The notes under the pieces: model-generated
What the model was told of the DNA's origin: nothing
The model's database searches: none
Seen by the model: the letters and a program-made list of their open reading frames with translations, nothing else
NCBI RefSeq assembly: GCF_001522545.3
Contig: NC_031768.1
Coordinates: 81,811,769-81,875,768, forward strand
Source of the DNA: Parus major
Taxonomy: Eukaryota; Chordata; Aves; Passeriformes; Paridae
Direction of reading: 5' to 3'
Length of the DNA stretch: 64,000 nt
Part shown: positions 1 to 12,800 of the stretch, one piece after another
Layout: each line of letters opens with the position of its first letter
How positions within the stretch are numbered: position 1 is the stretch's first letter
Made by a program: the position numbers and the translations under genes

Positions 1-3000
1 CCTCTAATGTGCTGCACTACAGAAATACACTGTAGACAGAGTTCAAGATATTCAAAATAATAATACTGATAATTTATTAATAAATCTTAAGCTCACTTTA
101 AGTAAACAAAAGAATGATCAGCACAACCCTGCAACAGTGTTTATTTTCTATATTTTTCTAGAAATTTTAAACTCACTGATAATAAATAACAGTGTTCATT
201 TTCTTTCATTTTGTCCCTCAAAACACTCTTCTTATTTGGTATTCTGTAATTCTCATTTTACATCATCAAAAAGGTCTAGTTAAGAACATGTAATGGTAAC
301 TGACACAAGCTATATGTATGCACTATCTATACAATATTACTCCACTGATTTTAATTACCTTAAGCATGTTTGTAACAATTAATAAGAATCCTCTGTTTCT
401 GAAAGCCTGCAGAAAGCAGTAGCATTTAAAAACAATTACTTATACATTTATTTCATCTTGAAAAAGAACTACATGAAATCATGCACATAACTGAGGAAGG
501 GATGGTTGGCATATTTTTAGGTGTACACATGAAAGAGATACAGCTCCAGAAAAAAACAAAAAAAACTAAAAAAACCCCAACAGGAACAAAACCTCTTACT
601 TGAAAATCTGAGCAAGAGAATTTAAGGCTATATTTGACTTGAGAACAGTCTGAGGAAATGAGCTGATGATCTGAATCACAAAATACCCACACTGAAATGC
701 ATTGTCTCATTTGCTTTCCTTAATGGAAATACGAACCTCCATGATTATATGGCCAGATACAACATTCAGTATTCAGAAGTACTTTAATATACCTAATACA
801 GAGACAATTTTCAGACCATTTTAACGTGTAATCGTGTAACAAATGGAAATTTTTGATGAGTGTTCTGACCTCACTGCACATACAGTTTCTCCCCAATTCT
901 GGCAGTAGATATTAACTTCATTTAGGTAAGGCTGCATTGAGTAGCAAAACTCCTTTTGAAACTGCCATAGTTTTTCATATTTAATCTACTAATGCAATGT
1001 AAAAAGAACCCATTGCTACCTGAATTCCATAGAAGAAGAGTTATTAATGAAAGTATACACATTTCACTGAAAAATGGGTGAAGAATACAGCAAGGCTGCA
1101 CAGTCAAATACTCAGGTATTACATCACTACCAAACCCATGTTTCCATGCAAGCAACTTTTTCTGTGCAGGACCTGTACTCACTTGCAACCTTCCTCCCAG
1201 GAAGAACAATACCTTCCTCTCCAGCACACTGGATAACACTGAAACTTTTTTTGAGGAATTCAACATGGGAATTATTGGAGTAAAAACCAACCAAATCCAC
1301 TGTTATATATTACAATTATAATTATAATACTATTATAATGGGAAGACCTTGAGAGTGCTTAAGGTTAAGATTCATTCTGGACAGTACTTTCATACTTCAA
1401 GGCTTCAAAATTAACTCCAGAGTAATAAATATTGTGCTATAACATACAGGGCACTACTAAGACTTGGGATTTGTAAGCAGTTAGGTGTAGAGCCTTGATA
1501 TCCTTACTTGCACTTAGAAAACTACATTTTCATCCGTATGTCTTCAACATTTTTTTGCAGTGGAGCATTTGCAGAACATCAGTGACAGCAACTGCGATAG
1601 AAGTGTCAATTTGTAGAGATAGAACAAGATGACAGATACTTCTTCCCAAGAGACATCAGCTATTTATAGTAATGCCTTGTTCTCTGCCCCTCTAGCCTGT
1701 TTCTACCATTTCTTTTCTAATTTCCAGTCTTTCTTCTGCCCTTTCCACTCCCTTTCTTCACCTATTTCATTATACTTTTTATGATGTCTTGTCCTTTTCT
1801 CCCAATCTCCATATTTAATTTTTTCATACTTCCATCGTAGCCTAGAGCAGGAATGACTCATCCCTTCACTCTTTGTCCTGAACCAACCTGTTACACTTTT
1901 ATATGACATCATTTACAATAATCATCTTTTTAATTGCATTTTAAGGGAGTGCTTCAATGAAATACCTTACCAAGTGGCTTTAAAACTGCACAGGTCTAAT
2001 AATAGAATTTTAAGAACAAAGTATATTCCCTCACTTAGCTGAATGTACCAGATACAAACCTGCCTTAAATTTTCATTTCAGAAGTAAAAATTAACCTTTG
2101 TAGGCTGCAGTGATTTGAGTGGGTTTATGTGCTTGCTAGGTCCCTTCACCATTGATTTGCCTAATATATACTTTTCTACTTCTATATGTATATACAAAAT
2201 AATGACAACACTGTGATGTTCTGCTGTGAAGATAAAAAGAAATCGGAGCTGTATTTTCTCCCTCTTGCAACACAGTGAGTCTGAAGATAGAAGGAAAAAG
2301 ACTTTTCTACCTTTAGCAAGCCTACTTGACCCACAACACATTTTTCCCATTTTTAAAAATGAAACATTCAGCTTGTCAAAAGTCATGCAAGTCTGATTAA
2401 TAAAAGACAGCTTATTGTGCAAAAGTATTGCAGCCTCACCTTAGAATACCCTTCTACCTGTACAATTTCTTCTCCTGTGCTAAATAAATCAGGGTGCACT
2501 TCCCCATGGAAAATCATTGCCATTTTCTTGGTGCAGAGTGCACTGGCCCAGATGCCCTAAAGTAGCTGTACTCTGAATGACCCTAATAAGAGGTGGAGCC
2601 AGAATGCAACATTGTGATCTAAATGAAGACAAAGAAAATAGTGACATTTAGTTAATCCAGAACAAGATTATCCGTGAACATCTGCAATGCACTTTACACA
2701 GGTATTCATCATCTGGTTCTCAGGGAAAAAGCTACTTGATTCTTCCCTACTCACCTGACAACACACTAGGGGGCAAGGGTCTGTCAGCCTACAATATTGT
2801 CTTCTAAGCTGAACCCTTCTGTAGCTCCCTGGCTGGACAGTGAGACTAGAAAGCTCTATTATCACATTGCACTGTGCTGCAACTCATTTCACTGTATCAC
2901 AGCATGGGGCTATGAATAAGAACCTTCTACCTGGATCCCAGTCAACCTTTACAGTAAGTGCTGATCTGAATTACTTACTGCTACAGGAACAAAAATAATG

Positions 3001-6000
3001 CCTGTCAAACACTGATATTTAATATCTTCTGTATGGGAAATGCTAGAAAAATGTAGTATATGGAACAAAAGACAGTCCAGAGTCAACACGTAAGTGTTGG
3101 GTATTTTTGGCTTCTAAACTAATGAGTAAATGGCATTCCTCTTCATTAAAATTCAAGCATGGATAAATAATGTATGGATCTACTGATATACAGAACTATT
3201 TTCAGTTATGTTGGGTTTTACTTTTGGCACTCTTCTGTTGTGTCTGCCCAAATAGTAGGAGAAGCTCCATACAGGTACCTGTGTGGACTAGAAAGGGAGT
3301 AGTGACACACACCATTGCCACATCCATGGTGTCAGACCGCAGATTTCCCAGAATTAGACACTTAATCCACAAGTCAGAATCAGGATGAGTGAAGCAGCTG
3401 AGGTTGTGGATCATAGCACCCAGTGTGCTGAGCAAGAGGAAACCAGAACAGGCAATCCATCCTATAAACTCTGTATTCAAGCTGTCACACTCTGAGATTT
3501 AGGCTTCTCCTAGAAGTCCAGCTCAGACTGAGATTCAAATCTGGTGTCTCTCCTCCTGAAACTAGAGCCTAAATAATTCCTTTCTGTACACTCACCTCAA
3601 CTGCCCCCTCATTTTCCCTTTTTAAACTGTCTAGAAGTGAACCCAGCAGGTTATTCAAAACACCCACTGAAGACATATCTGGGAGCTAGTGGTGAGTGCT
3701 GTAGTGAGGGAAACTCAAGATCATGTGTGTTTGGATAGAAACTCACTCTCTACATGGTTGCAGGGTAATGCAAGACTTCTGGAGTAATCAGAATGGAAAA
3801 GGCATAAAAACCTGTACCTAAGAATTTTTCAACGCCCTTATTTTATAATAAATAGGATGGCAAATGCAGAGAAATGCATGGGAACTAAAAAACAGCTCAC
3901 ATGAAGGTTCTAACTTTCCAACTTGAGCTCTGGGTGAGAACCTATGCTCCTAAGCAATTTGCTGAAACTAATGGTATCTTCCTATGGGAAAAACAGGGCA
4001 CATGCACTGCCTGCCTCCTATTGAGAACAGCAGTGTGCCTTTTGTCAAACAATTCTTCCTCCTCATATGGCTAGGAGAATGTTCTGTCAAATTCTCTGGT
4101 TGACTACAGCAGACCAGAAAGCACTTCCCAGACCAATAAGAGGCAAAACTTTTATACAGTTTTGTACAGAGCAGGAATGACTGTATTCAAGAAATACAGA
4201 TCAATATGGTCAACTACATCTGGTTTACTATTCTATAAAACTGTTCTGATAGGTTTTGGGAGAACAGGTAAAGTAGGTGAAGAAAGCTCTATTTTACTTC
4301 CAGTCACAAACAGATTTTGACCTTCATTTTCTATTTCCTGGCGAGTGATAAGTAAGCTCTCATCTTTATTCTATCTTTCTCTTTTCTCATCGCTTTGAAC
4401 TCCCCACATTGGTTTTCTGTGGCTGCAGTTAGTGTCCTGTGATCCCTGGAGTAGTTTTGAATCTCAGGGTGTCTCTCCAATAAGTTATGGAAGAGCAGGA
4501 CAGAATGTGTAGTTGGTTTGTTCTTTAAGGATCATGGTACATTAAGTGGCTAATCTAAAGTCTGAAAACTTCCAATTAATTTACTTTCAAGAGAATGGGC
4601 AGAACTCCTGAAATTACTTCATCCACAGAGAAGTTAGGGAAGCATAGAAAGGACTCCATAAAGTTTCAGTAGTCTGATATCCTTAAGGAAGTGTGGTTTC
4701 TAGTATTTAAGCAGGGAAATGAGACCCAGGAGCCAATAGGTATAATCCTGCCTCTACCAACATGTATGTGTTCTGCCTAAATTCACCTTGTCCTATACGC
4801 ATGTACCACATTTTTTACAGTAAGTATTTACAATGATTCCTGAGTACTCTACATGGAATGTGTAAAGGGCATTACTGTCATTGCAGGAAATGTGGATCAA
4901 ATGAAAAATTGATAACAATGAAAAGACCCTTTCTGTCTGTCAGATAAGTTTTGCTGTGTTTACATAATATCTTAGACTTGTCACCTCTCCAAGATCTATT
5001 GACTAGTGTTGGTTATGTGTCCATGCCCTCATACTCTCTGGTATTCATTCCAGGGCTTGACACTTCTTAGGAAACTGAGTAAAGGACTTAAAGAGAATTT
5101 CAGGTACATTTCCATATGTAACCTGCACAAGGGATTACCTATTTAGTGCTGACCACCACAAGAGTGCCATGTCCTTCTCTATAAAATGGATGGAATCTGA
5201 CCATTAAACCTCAAATATGCTGCAATTTTATTTATTTTTTTTTCAACATAGTATAAGTAATGATTTCGTCTTTTGAGAAACCATTCAGATTCTTTCAGAA
5301 CAGTGTTTACAAATCAAATGCCAATGTGAGATGCTGATATAAAATAGAATACAAAATTTGGACTGAGTTCTTACAGTACCCACTTTTTGGACTGCCACCA
5401 AAAGGTTGCTGACTTCTTCACAGGATTAGATTCAAGCCTTCAGCATTCCAAAAAGATATCCCCAATTTTAGAAGAATTAAAAAACAAAGCAAAAATAAAC
5501 TAAATGATCAATGTAATTAATCTCTGGAAAAATTCCATGGAAACAAATAAGTAAATTAACAGAAATATATTTATTTCTAAAGCATTCTCATTTTTTTATT
5601 AATAAAACCACCTCCTGTCTAAGTTCATTGCCCACCATGAACACAAAAAAACAAAATCAAGACAATTACAAAAATAAAAAAGAGAGAAAGAGAAAATTCC
5701 ACATTCACATACATATGCAGATTTATCTCTAAATAGCATTTAAATAAGGCTTAACAGATATGATTATCAACTATGTAAAACTGCTATGGAATACATGGCA
5801 ATGAAAAATATGTAAGTCAGAGTTTGGGAACCAAGCAAGGAGAAATGTTGCCTGGGTAACTGGGGAGAACTTTTAGGCCTGTGATGTATATTGGAACAGG
5901 GAATGGATTCCAAAAGTTCTAAAAGACCCACCTTTAGACAAACCTGAAATCTGAACCTAAGTTTTCATATCAGAAAAAATATTGAGGAATCATGCAACCA

Positions 6001-6874
6001 TACACATTTCAGAAAGGATAGAGTTGAGAACTATTCATACATAAGAATGTATTTTGAAAGTCACAACTTATTTTTTCAGTTTTATCTAATGAGCTTTTGA
6101 ATAGAATAGACAGAATGGTAATAGAATTTATTGTAGGACTACTCTCAGTGACTTCCCATTGATGCTTTCATTTCTTGCTTTTATTTGCCATCAAGGAATT
6201 CTCTGCAAATAAATGGGCCAGAAGAAGTTTCCTTGTTAATAAATGCACACTTTTCCCATTCTCACTCTGTGATAGATCCAGTATTTGCTCTCTTCTTCAC
6301 TCTCTCCAAATTTTCTATGACTTTTTGATCATAAAGAAGTCTGCATAGAGAGATTTAATTCTGTATAATGCGTCTTCAGGTATAAAAAAGCTCCAAAACT
6401 TTACTAATGTGCCAGTATTTCACATCTGTAAACAGCAACATTTCCTGTTGACACTCAATTTTGAGTTGAATCAGTAACACCAGAGTTATAATCCACTTTA
6501 CACTTCAGCAGCTCAGTTGTCCATATACAACAGACCCACCAGAATGCCTTGCCATGGGCATGTTTAGCATTAGTGGGCCTATTAGCGGGCACATCCTTTT
6601 CATCTAAGCACTGAAAACCTCTATGTGAGAGGACCACAACTATTTTTAATGACCTTTCCCAGATCAAGTGGTGAAGCAATACATCCTGGTGTGGAAATGT
6701 CAGTGGGAGGCTAGCACAGTAAAATTCAAGGTTAAATATAGTCTTTATGCAGTCATTAAACTAATACTTCTTAAACTGTAGATGCAGCCAGCATCAACTA
6801 ACAGGAGCAGGATTACACGTTATTCACTTGTGATTTTTCTGCTTTCTTCCTCCCTGTTACAGTTTTTTTCATCC
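1..6874. other. Non-coding unique sequence
   Basis: AT-rich DNA with no recognised exon, RNA gene or young repeat. A MIR-like phrase near 5170-5215 (CTATAAAATGGATGGAATC) and another near 2340-2400 on the opposite strand are too weak to call. Under the DLG interpretation this is intron downstream of the alpha exon. Confidence 0.6.
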
Positions 6875-7001
6875 ATGGAAGTGTTCAAAAAACAAGCAGA
6901 CATGGCACTTCATTATATGGTTTTGTTCATGGTGGTATTTGGCCAAAGACTTAATGATTTTTGAAGCCTTTTCCAACCTTAAGGAATCTATGATTCTGTC
7001 A
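6875..7001 (+). mobile_element. CR1 LINE 3' end fragment
   Basis: The segment follows the CR1 3' untranslated consensus: GGAAGTGTTCAAAAAACAAG, a diverged version of the dominant TTTAGTGG block, then CTTTTCCAACCTTAAGG and the terminal octamer-like ATCTATGATTCTGTC. About 127 bases remain and all coding sequence is lost. Divergence is high, so this is an old copy. Confidence 0.75.
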
Positions 7002-7639
7002 TCTTGTTATCTTTTCTGCTTTCATGATTCTGCAGGTTTTTTGCCTTAGGAATCCAGTGAATTCCTCCTGCAGTGAAGAAAAGCATCTTTGAAACAGTTC
7101 AGAGACCTTCAGAATATCCTCAGCTCCCTTTTAATTAGTCAGCCCAAGTGCAGGGTACTGGTGGAGTTCACACCTCCTCAACTTAAGGCATGACACCACC
7201 TGAGTAAATAGAAACAAACTCCCTTTTCTATTAAAAGTTGGTCCATAAGAGGCAGGAATGTAAGAGCTGAAGTTGGAGAGGTGTCTTTCCAGAGGGCCTG
7301 GACCAAATCTGCATATAGGAACAACAGGGTCAATAAGTGGTAACATGGCTTCACATGTTTATGCCTCACTGAACACTCTACAGCACCTCCAAACAGTTCC
7401 AAACAGGGAGGGTTTCAAATGAATGACTGACAAAACATCTGAGGAAAATGAGCCTCTCCTCCCAACAAAACACCAATTTGTTTAAGAGCACCGGGCTGGC
7501 AGCCAGAAAACCATGTGTTACCATAAAACCTGCTCTGCCAAGGCCCTTTCTCTATACCTACAGGCAGAAACAGGCTTTATGCACTGATCTTAACCTTCTG
7601 TGTAGAAGTAACTGTTTCAAAGAGGCTGATAACCAAAAA

Positions 7640-7878
7640 CTAAAACACAAGAAGTTCCACCTCAACAGCAGGAAGAACTTCCTTACACTGAGGGTGGCAG
7701 AGCACTGCAAAAGGTGTCCAGGGAGGTTGTGGAGTCTCCTTCTGTGAAGACATTCACCCCCTCCTCCAGAGCCGTTCCTTTGTCACCTGCTTTAGGTGAC
7801 CCTGCCTTGGCAGAGGGTTGGACTGGATGATCTCCAGCAGTCCCTTCCAACCCTAACAATCCTGTGGTTCTGTGATTT
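7640..7878 (+). mobile_element. CR1 LINE 3' end, 5'-truncated
   Basis: A strong match to the CR1 3' region: GAAGTTCCACCTCAACAGCA, GGAAGAACTTCCTTACACTG, a block around GAGGTTGTGGAGTCTCC, then the GTCACCTGC/AGGTGAC hairpin, GGGTTGGACTGGATGATCTC, CCTTCCAACCC and a terminal TTCTGTGATTT. Only the last stretch of ORF2-flanking sequence and the 3' UTR are kept, as expected from incomplete reverse transcription. Confidence 0.92.
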
Positions 7879-8452
7879 CAAGAATGAAGTTATAACTTCA
7901 ACATATTTTGGCATAACACACGTGCATTTTGCATCAAGTGCCCAGCACATGAAATAGACAAAAGGAAATTATTCTGTCTTACAGGGTTGATTTAATTTGT
8001 ATACATCAGAGCAGAGAGGTTAAAGGGGTTTTCAGGATCCCAAGAGTGTAAGAGTAACTCAGTGAATGTCTGGATGTGCAAATTGTATCTGTAGCTCTCA
8101 TGCTTCAAAGTGTTTTTCAATAGAAGGTACAATCATGGAAAGGAATAGAAAAATCAAAGTTTTCTAGCATATCAGAATACTCACTGAAAAGGAACGCTGC
8201 CATTTAATTGCACTTTCATCATCCTTGGGATATGGATATGTGCAATTAACCCTGGCAGACTGAACATGCACATGCACAGCAAACAACGTAAGCATGTATA
8301 CTACAAATCTATTTTCTGTCATAACTTTACACTCTCTTCTTTGATCTTCCACAGCACTTACTTCCATGTGGTGGCCGTTCACTACTTCTTTTTATATATA
8401 TGCTCTAACAATTATTCTGTCTTCACTTTTGTGCCTGCTTTTTCTGTTGTTC

Positions 8453-8494
8453 TTGGGTTTGGGTTTTTTGGGGTTTTTTTCCTGGTTTTTTTTC
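8453..8494 (+). repeat. G/T tract with telomere-like GGGTTT units
   Basis: TTGGGTTTGGGTTTTTTGGG and the bases after it give three runs of three or four G separated by T runs, with a weaker GG run beyond. It is one strong G-run short of a classic quadruplex motif and too irregular for an interstitial telomere array. Confidence 0.8.
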
Positions 8495-9781
8495 CTACCT
8501 ATTGGCCTTTATTCCTTAAGAAAACTGAAAACTATTTGACCTTTCATTATCAGCAAAAACCCCAACAAATCTCCTAAGCACTGAATAATTATTGCCTGTG
8601 ATAAGAATTAAAGTTTTTTTCCAAAATTCTTCACTACCTGTTGCATATTTCTTTACAAATTAAGAAGAACTGTCCTAAACTGAAGAGTTCTTAGTAAATA
8701 TAAAATGCATAGTAGCAAGTCACAAAAGCTTAGAAGGAGCAAATATGATGCAGTAAAATATTAATCATCAAGGATCAACCCATCACTTAATCGATTTTTA
8801 GTGGTAAGGGACTGCAATGGGCAAATTGATGCCATGCATGTCATCAGCTTTTTAAAAGGTTTGGACAGATCTAAGGAATTAGAGAGTATATAATCTGTGC
8901 TCTGCTCTGGAAAAAAAATAGTAGAAACTATACAAATGAATAAATTACCAGATGAAGCACAAAGATGTGGCAAAACAGGAAAAATCAAGCTGGATTGAAC
9001 ATACCACAGATACTGTTCACAGACTTTTCAAGTCCCTCCATTCAGATGAGACAACAGTCACACAGATGAGCTTGGTTATTCTGCTTGGATTTCCAAAAAA
9101 TTTGAAGACCATCCTTTACAGATGTCTTTTAAATAAATTATGCTCCCAGGAGATAAAATGACAGATTCTCCATTGATTTAAAAGATTGACGAGAATTGAA
9201 AATAAAGATTAGTAATAAAAACCACTTTTTTGCTGTAGAAGAAAGACTTCAGTGAAATCTGTTTAGAATCTCTGTTGGCCATCGATGTAATTCAAAATAC
9301 TTATAAATCACCCAAAAGTGAGGATAAAAAGGAGCAGACAATGCTTGATGGGGATACTGAGTTATCCACAGTAACAAAATGTAAAGCCACACAATGGTCT
9401 CATGCTGCTGGCTAATTCTGCACCAATTCCTGCCAATAAAGAGTGGGATTCACCTGCTTAATCCCACGTGTCTTTAGTCATTTCCATGTGTTTGGGTACC
9501 CTTCCTGAACTCAAGAACCTCTCTTGAAGACAGCTACATCCTGTCTCCCCTGAGCCTTTCAGCAGGGATGTTTCAGACACACTAGAGCCTCTAAAAGGCA
9601 TGCCATTCTAATCTCAGTGAAATTAAACATGAATTAATAAAAGCCCAGAAAAATGGGCTTTAAGTGAACAATGATTATTCAAAAATAGTTTCATATACAT
9701 TTATTTTTTCATTTATAAGAAACCCTGTTTTATAGCCTGTTTTTGTTTGATTGTTTTTACAAACAAACATTTTGTATATTT

Positions 9782-9812
9782 TTCACCCTATATTTTAAAA
9801 ATATAGGGTGAA
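9782..9812. repeat. Perfect 15-bp inverted repeat with a 1-base spacer
   Basis: The left arm TTCACCCTATATTTT (9782-9796) is followed after one A by its exact reverse complement AAAATATAGGGTGAA (9798-9812). Such a hairpin is not expected by chance in 64 kb. It sits in AT-rich unique sequence with no recognised element around it. Confidence 0.95.
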
Positions 9813-12800
9813 CATATTTACTTCCAATTCATCCTTTCAGGCCACTTTGCAAGCTAATACATATTTTTCTGGGTGACTTTGACTTAGATTTACAATTTTT
9901 TATCTCAATGATTGGAAGCTGATATACATCATCTTCAAAATTCTACTCATTAAGAGGATGATATTTATAGAGAAGATTACTTTGTTTTTATTCATTGAAA
10001 ATAAGATTTTATTTTTCCTCCCCCTACATAGGTTCTTTAATTTTCCCTTGACTAAATGCATGGAGACTAAGACATCAAACTCAATGTCTGAAGTTCAATC
10101 TTAAAGGTGTTTCATGCTCCATTATTTTATTTGTGGTATTACTCATGTTCCTCCTGATCTCAATTCACACTGACTACATTAAATTCATTATTTAATCCAA
10201 TAATATTCTACCAAAAGTAGAATCCTATAGAAGACACAAATATTTGGTGGGGGTGGTAGTGATGAGGAGGGTTGTGTTGTCTTTTTTAACTAGCTCCTAG
10301 AGAGCTGCCAAATTCTGTTTTTACAAGTATTACTTTTTTTTTCCCTTTAACTCCTGGGTGGCTGTCAAGCCATAAAACCTAATTCTTGATGCACTTCCAC
10401 TGAAGCTTTTTCACAAGTCAATCATTCAATAGAGATTTGTCTCCTACCCTCATCATTCAAGGGCTTCCTATTTTCTCCACCTCCTTCCCTATGTTGCCAC
10501 TGTAAGTCTATCTGATTGATTGATCCCAGTGCATCCTTATGTCCCTCTTCAACACATTTCCTGCTTCCCCATAGAATATCCCCCCATTTCTATTTCTCTT
10601 TCATTTCTTTCCCAGTCTTGACCACTGGCTGTCTGAGAACATCTGTTTTGAATCAGATATTGCTAACTTCAGCCAAAATTTCCTTCCTTGCTGTTTCCTT
10701 TAGCTGCACTAACTCCCTTCCTTCTAGATTCCTAGTAAAAATATATACCATGATTCAACTTCTTTCCAGTAGAACAGATAGAATATATGCCACCTTTGGA
10801 GAGTTTCCAATTATACAGACATCAATTCAGGTCTTACCAGTGGCCTTTTCTGGCAGAAAAAGTGTCCATATTTAGTTCCAGGGAGTTCTGACAGGTGAGG
10901 TGATCTAACTGATTTGCATTTATTTTTCCAAACTACTGGCTTCTCTTCAATTTCCCAGTACAAAAGATCTGTTTTAGGGGGGTGTATTATTAGATGTGAA
11001 TGGTACTATTTTCTGCCTTTGATCTACCTGCATTAGTGACCTCCAAATTTGCTACAGTTCACAGAGCAACTAGATGATTTGAAAGAATTCAGAAAACTAC
11101 TCAGCATAATGGAGTATTTTCAGAGCATTGCTGTTCATCAAGAGTTGTCCCATCTTTCTTCTTCAGGTGATATGCGGAATGTCCCACCAGAACGATTTGA
11201 GACCTGTTGTTCTCATGAAAACTTCCAGTTTAGGTTTTGGTTTTCAGGGGAATTGATGAACTATTTCAGATGTTTTTGTTCTACAGAACCATATTATCAT
11301 ATTAATGCTCATGGCTTTACATTTCCTTGGCCTGCTGCTCTGAGACAAACTTCTCAGTCATTAATGAAATGTAAAGCAAGTCTGCATATAATACCGGTGC
11401 TGGAAGCAGTGCCAGCATCCTTACACAACTCACAGATATCCATCTGGGCACAGGCATCCCTGGGGGTCTAAGAAGTCGTAGCAAGACTAAACTCCAAGCC
11501 AATTAGCACAAACTTTTCTTTAAAACTTCCAGAGATAATGTAGCAAATCCTTAAAACCAGCAGGAGTTGGGTACCTAACTGCTCTTGATGTTTTTGAAAG
11601 TCTATCTCTAAAAAATACAAGCAGAAGCTAATAATTTACCAAGTCTATCAAAACAAGCAATTAAGTGTGTCTTGTATGATTTGTTCTCTATAAAAATCAT
11701 GCTGTTTGTTTACCCAAACTTATATTACCCTCTAGACTTTACTGATTTCATCTCCGGGTATTTACTCAATTATTTCATAAGGAATTGAAATCTAATTCAT
11801 GAGCTACTCACAGTGACACCTAAATCTTTTCTCACAGCCAACCTGTCAAATGAAGATGATCAGTCAGTAGAAAATAGACTATTTTTGCCGATGCATATTA
11901 CTATACTTAGAGAGTAGAAAGTAATTGAGCTACAGTTCAGTTAAATTTCACGTTAAGAGTTTGCTGAGCCTCCCAAATTATTTTAAATTGCCTACCTTTC
12001 CTAAATTTCTGCCCTGATTTGACTGAGCAATGTAGTTTAACTACTGTAGTTCTTGACTTTTTCTTCCACAAATTAGCATAGGAATGTCCATCTGCAAAAG
12101 CTTAGGAAAAGGTAGGTCCTGCAACTTTGCACAAGGCATTAGGCTCTGTCCCAAATCAGTTCCTTGCTGGTTGCCCAGTTTGTCACCAAAGGTGAAGTTT
12201 GTGCCTCTTTCTTGTATGTAATGCGTCTTAAGAGAAATCCTAGCAAATACACTCAGAAAAAGATGATAACCAGTCCATTAGTATCACCTCTGCTTAACCT
12301 TTTATTACACTTTGTACATTATATTACATTCTACAGTCAGGGGCAGTTTGGTGCCTGTTAGAGGATGACACTAACATTATCACATTGCCATCAACATTTC
12401 TGCTACACCCTGAGAAAAGCACAATGGAAATGGTTGAAGATCTATAAAGCATGGTGATCCTAAGAGCTGCCTGATATGGTCCTTAGGTACTGGTTTCTGC
12501 AATGCTGTTCATGAAAATTTCAAATAACAAAATTCAGAAAAAGCAGCATGTTGGCTAGAAGCAGGGGGAAATGCAAATTAGAAAGGAGAAAAAATGGTTG
12601 TTTTTTTAATTCCCTGTATTCTACTGCAAGTGTCTGTCTGATCTGTGCTTCTAAAAGAAATCATGACACATGAAAGCTCTCAGCCTTACTCCCAAGCCTA
12701 AACTGCCCTTTTGGCAGGGAAGATTCATTATTTTCCCTCAACATATGGGTGAAGGCTGGGATGCTCTCAGTATAACTGTCTTCTTGTGTAGGGAAATTCA

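Noticed and set aside
2340..2400. MIR-like phrase on the minus strand
   Set aside because: Only a loose resemblance to the CCCATTTTACAG region; too short and diverged to call.
8453..8494. Interstitial telomeric repeat or G-quadruplex
   Set aside because: Units are irregular and only three strong G-runs are present.
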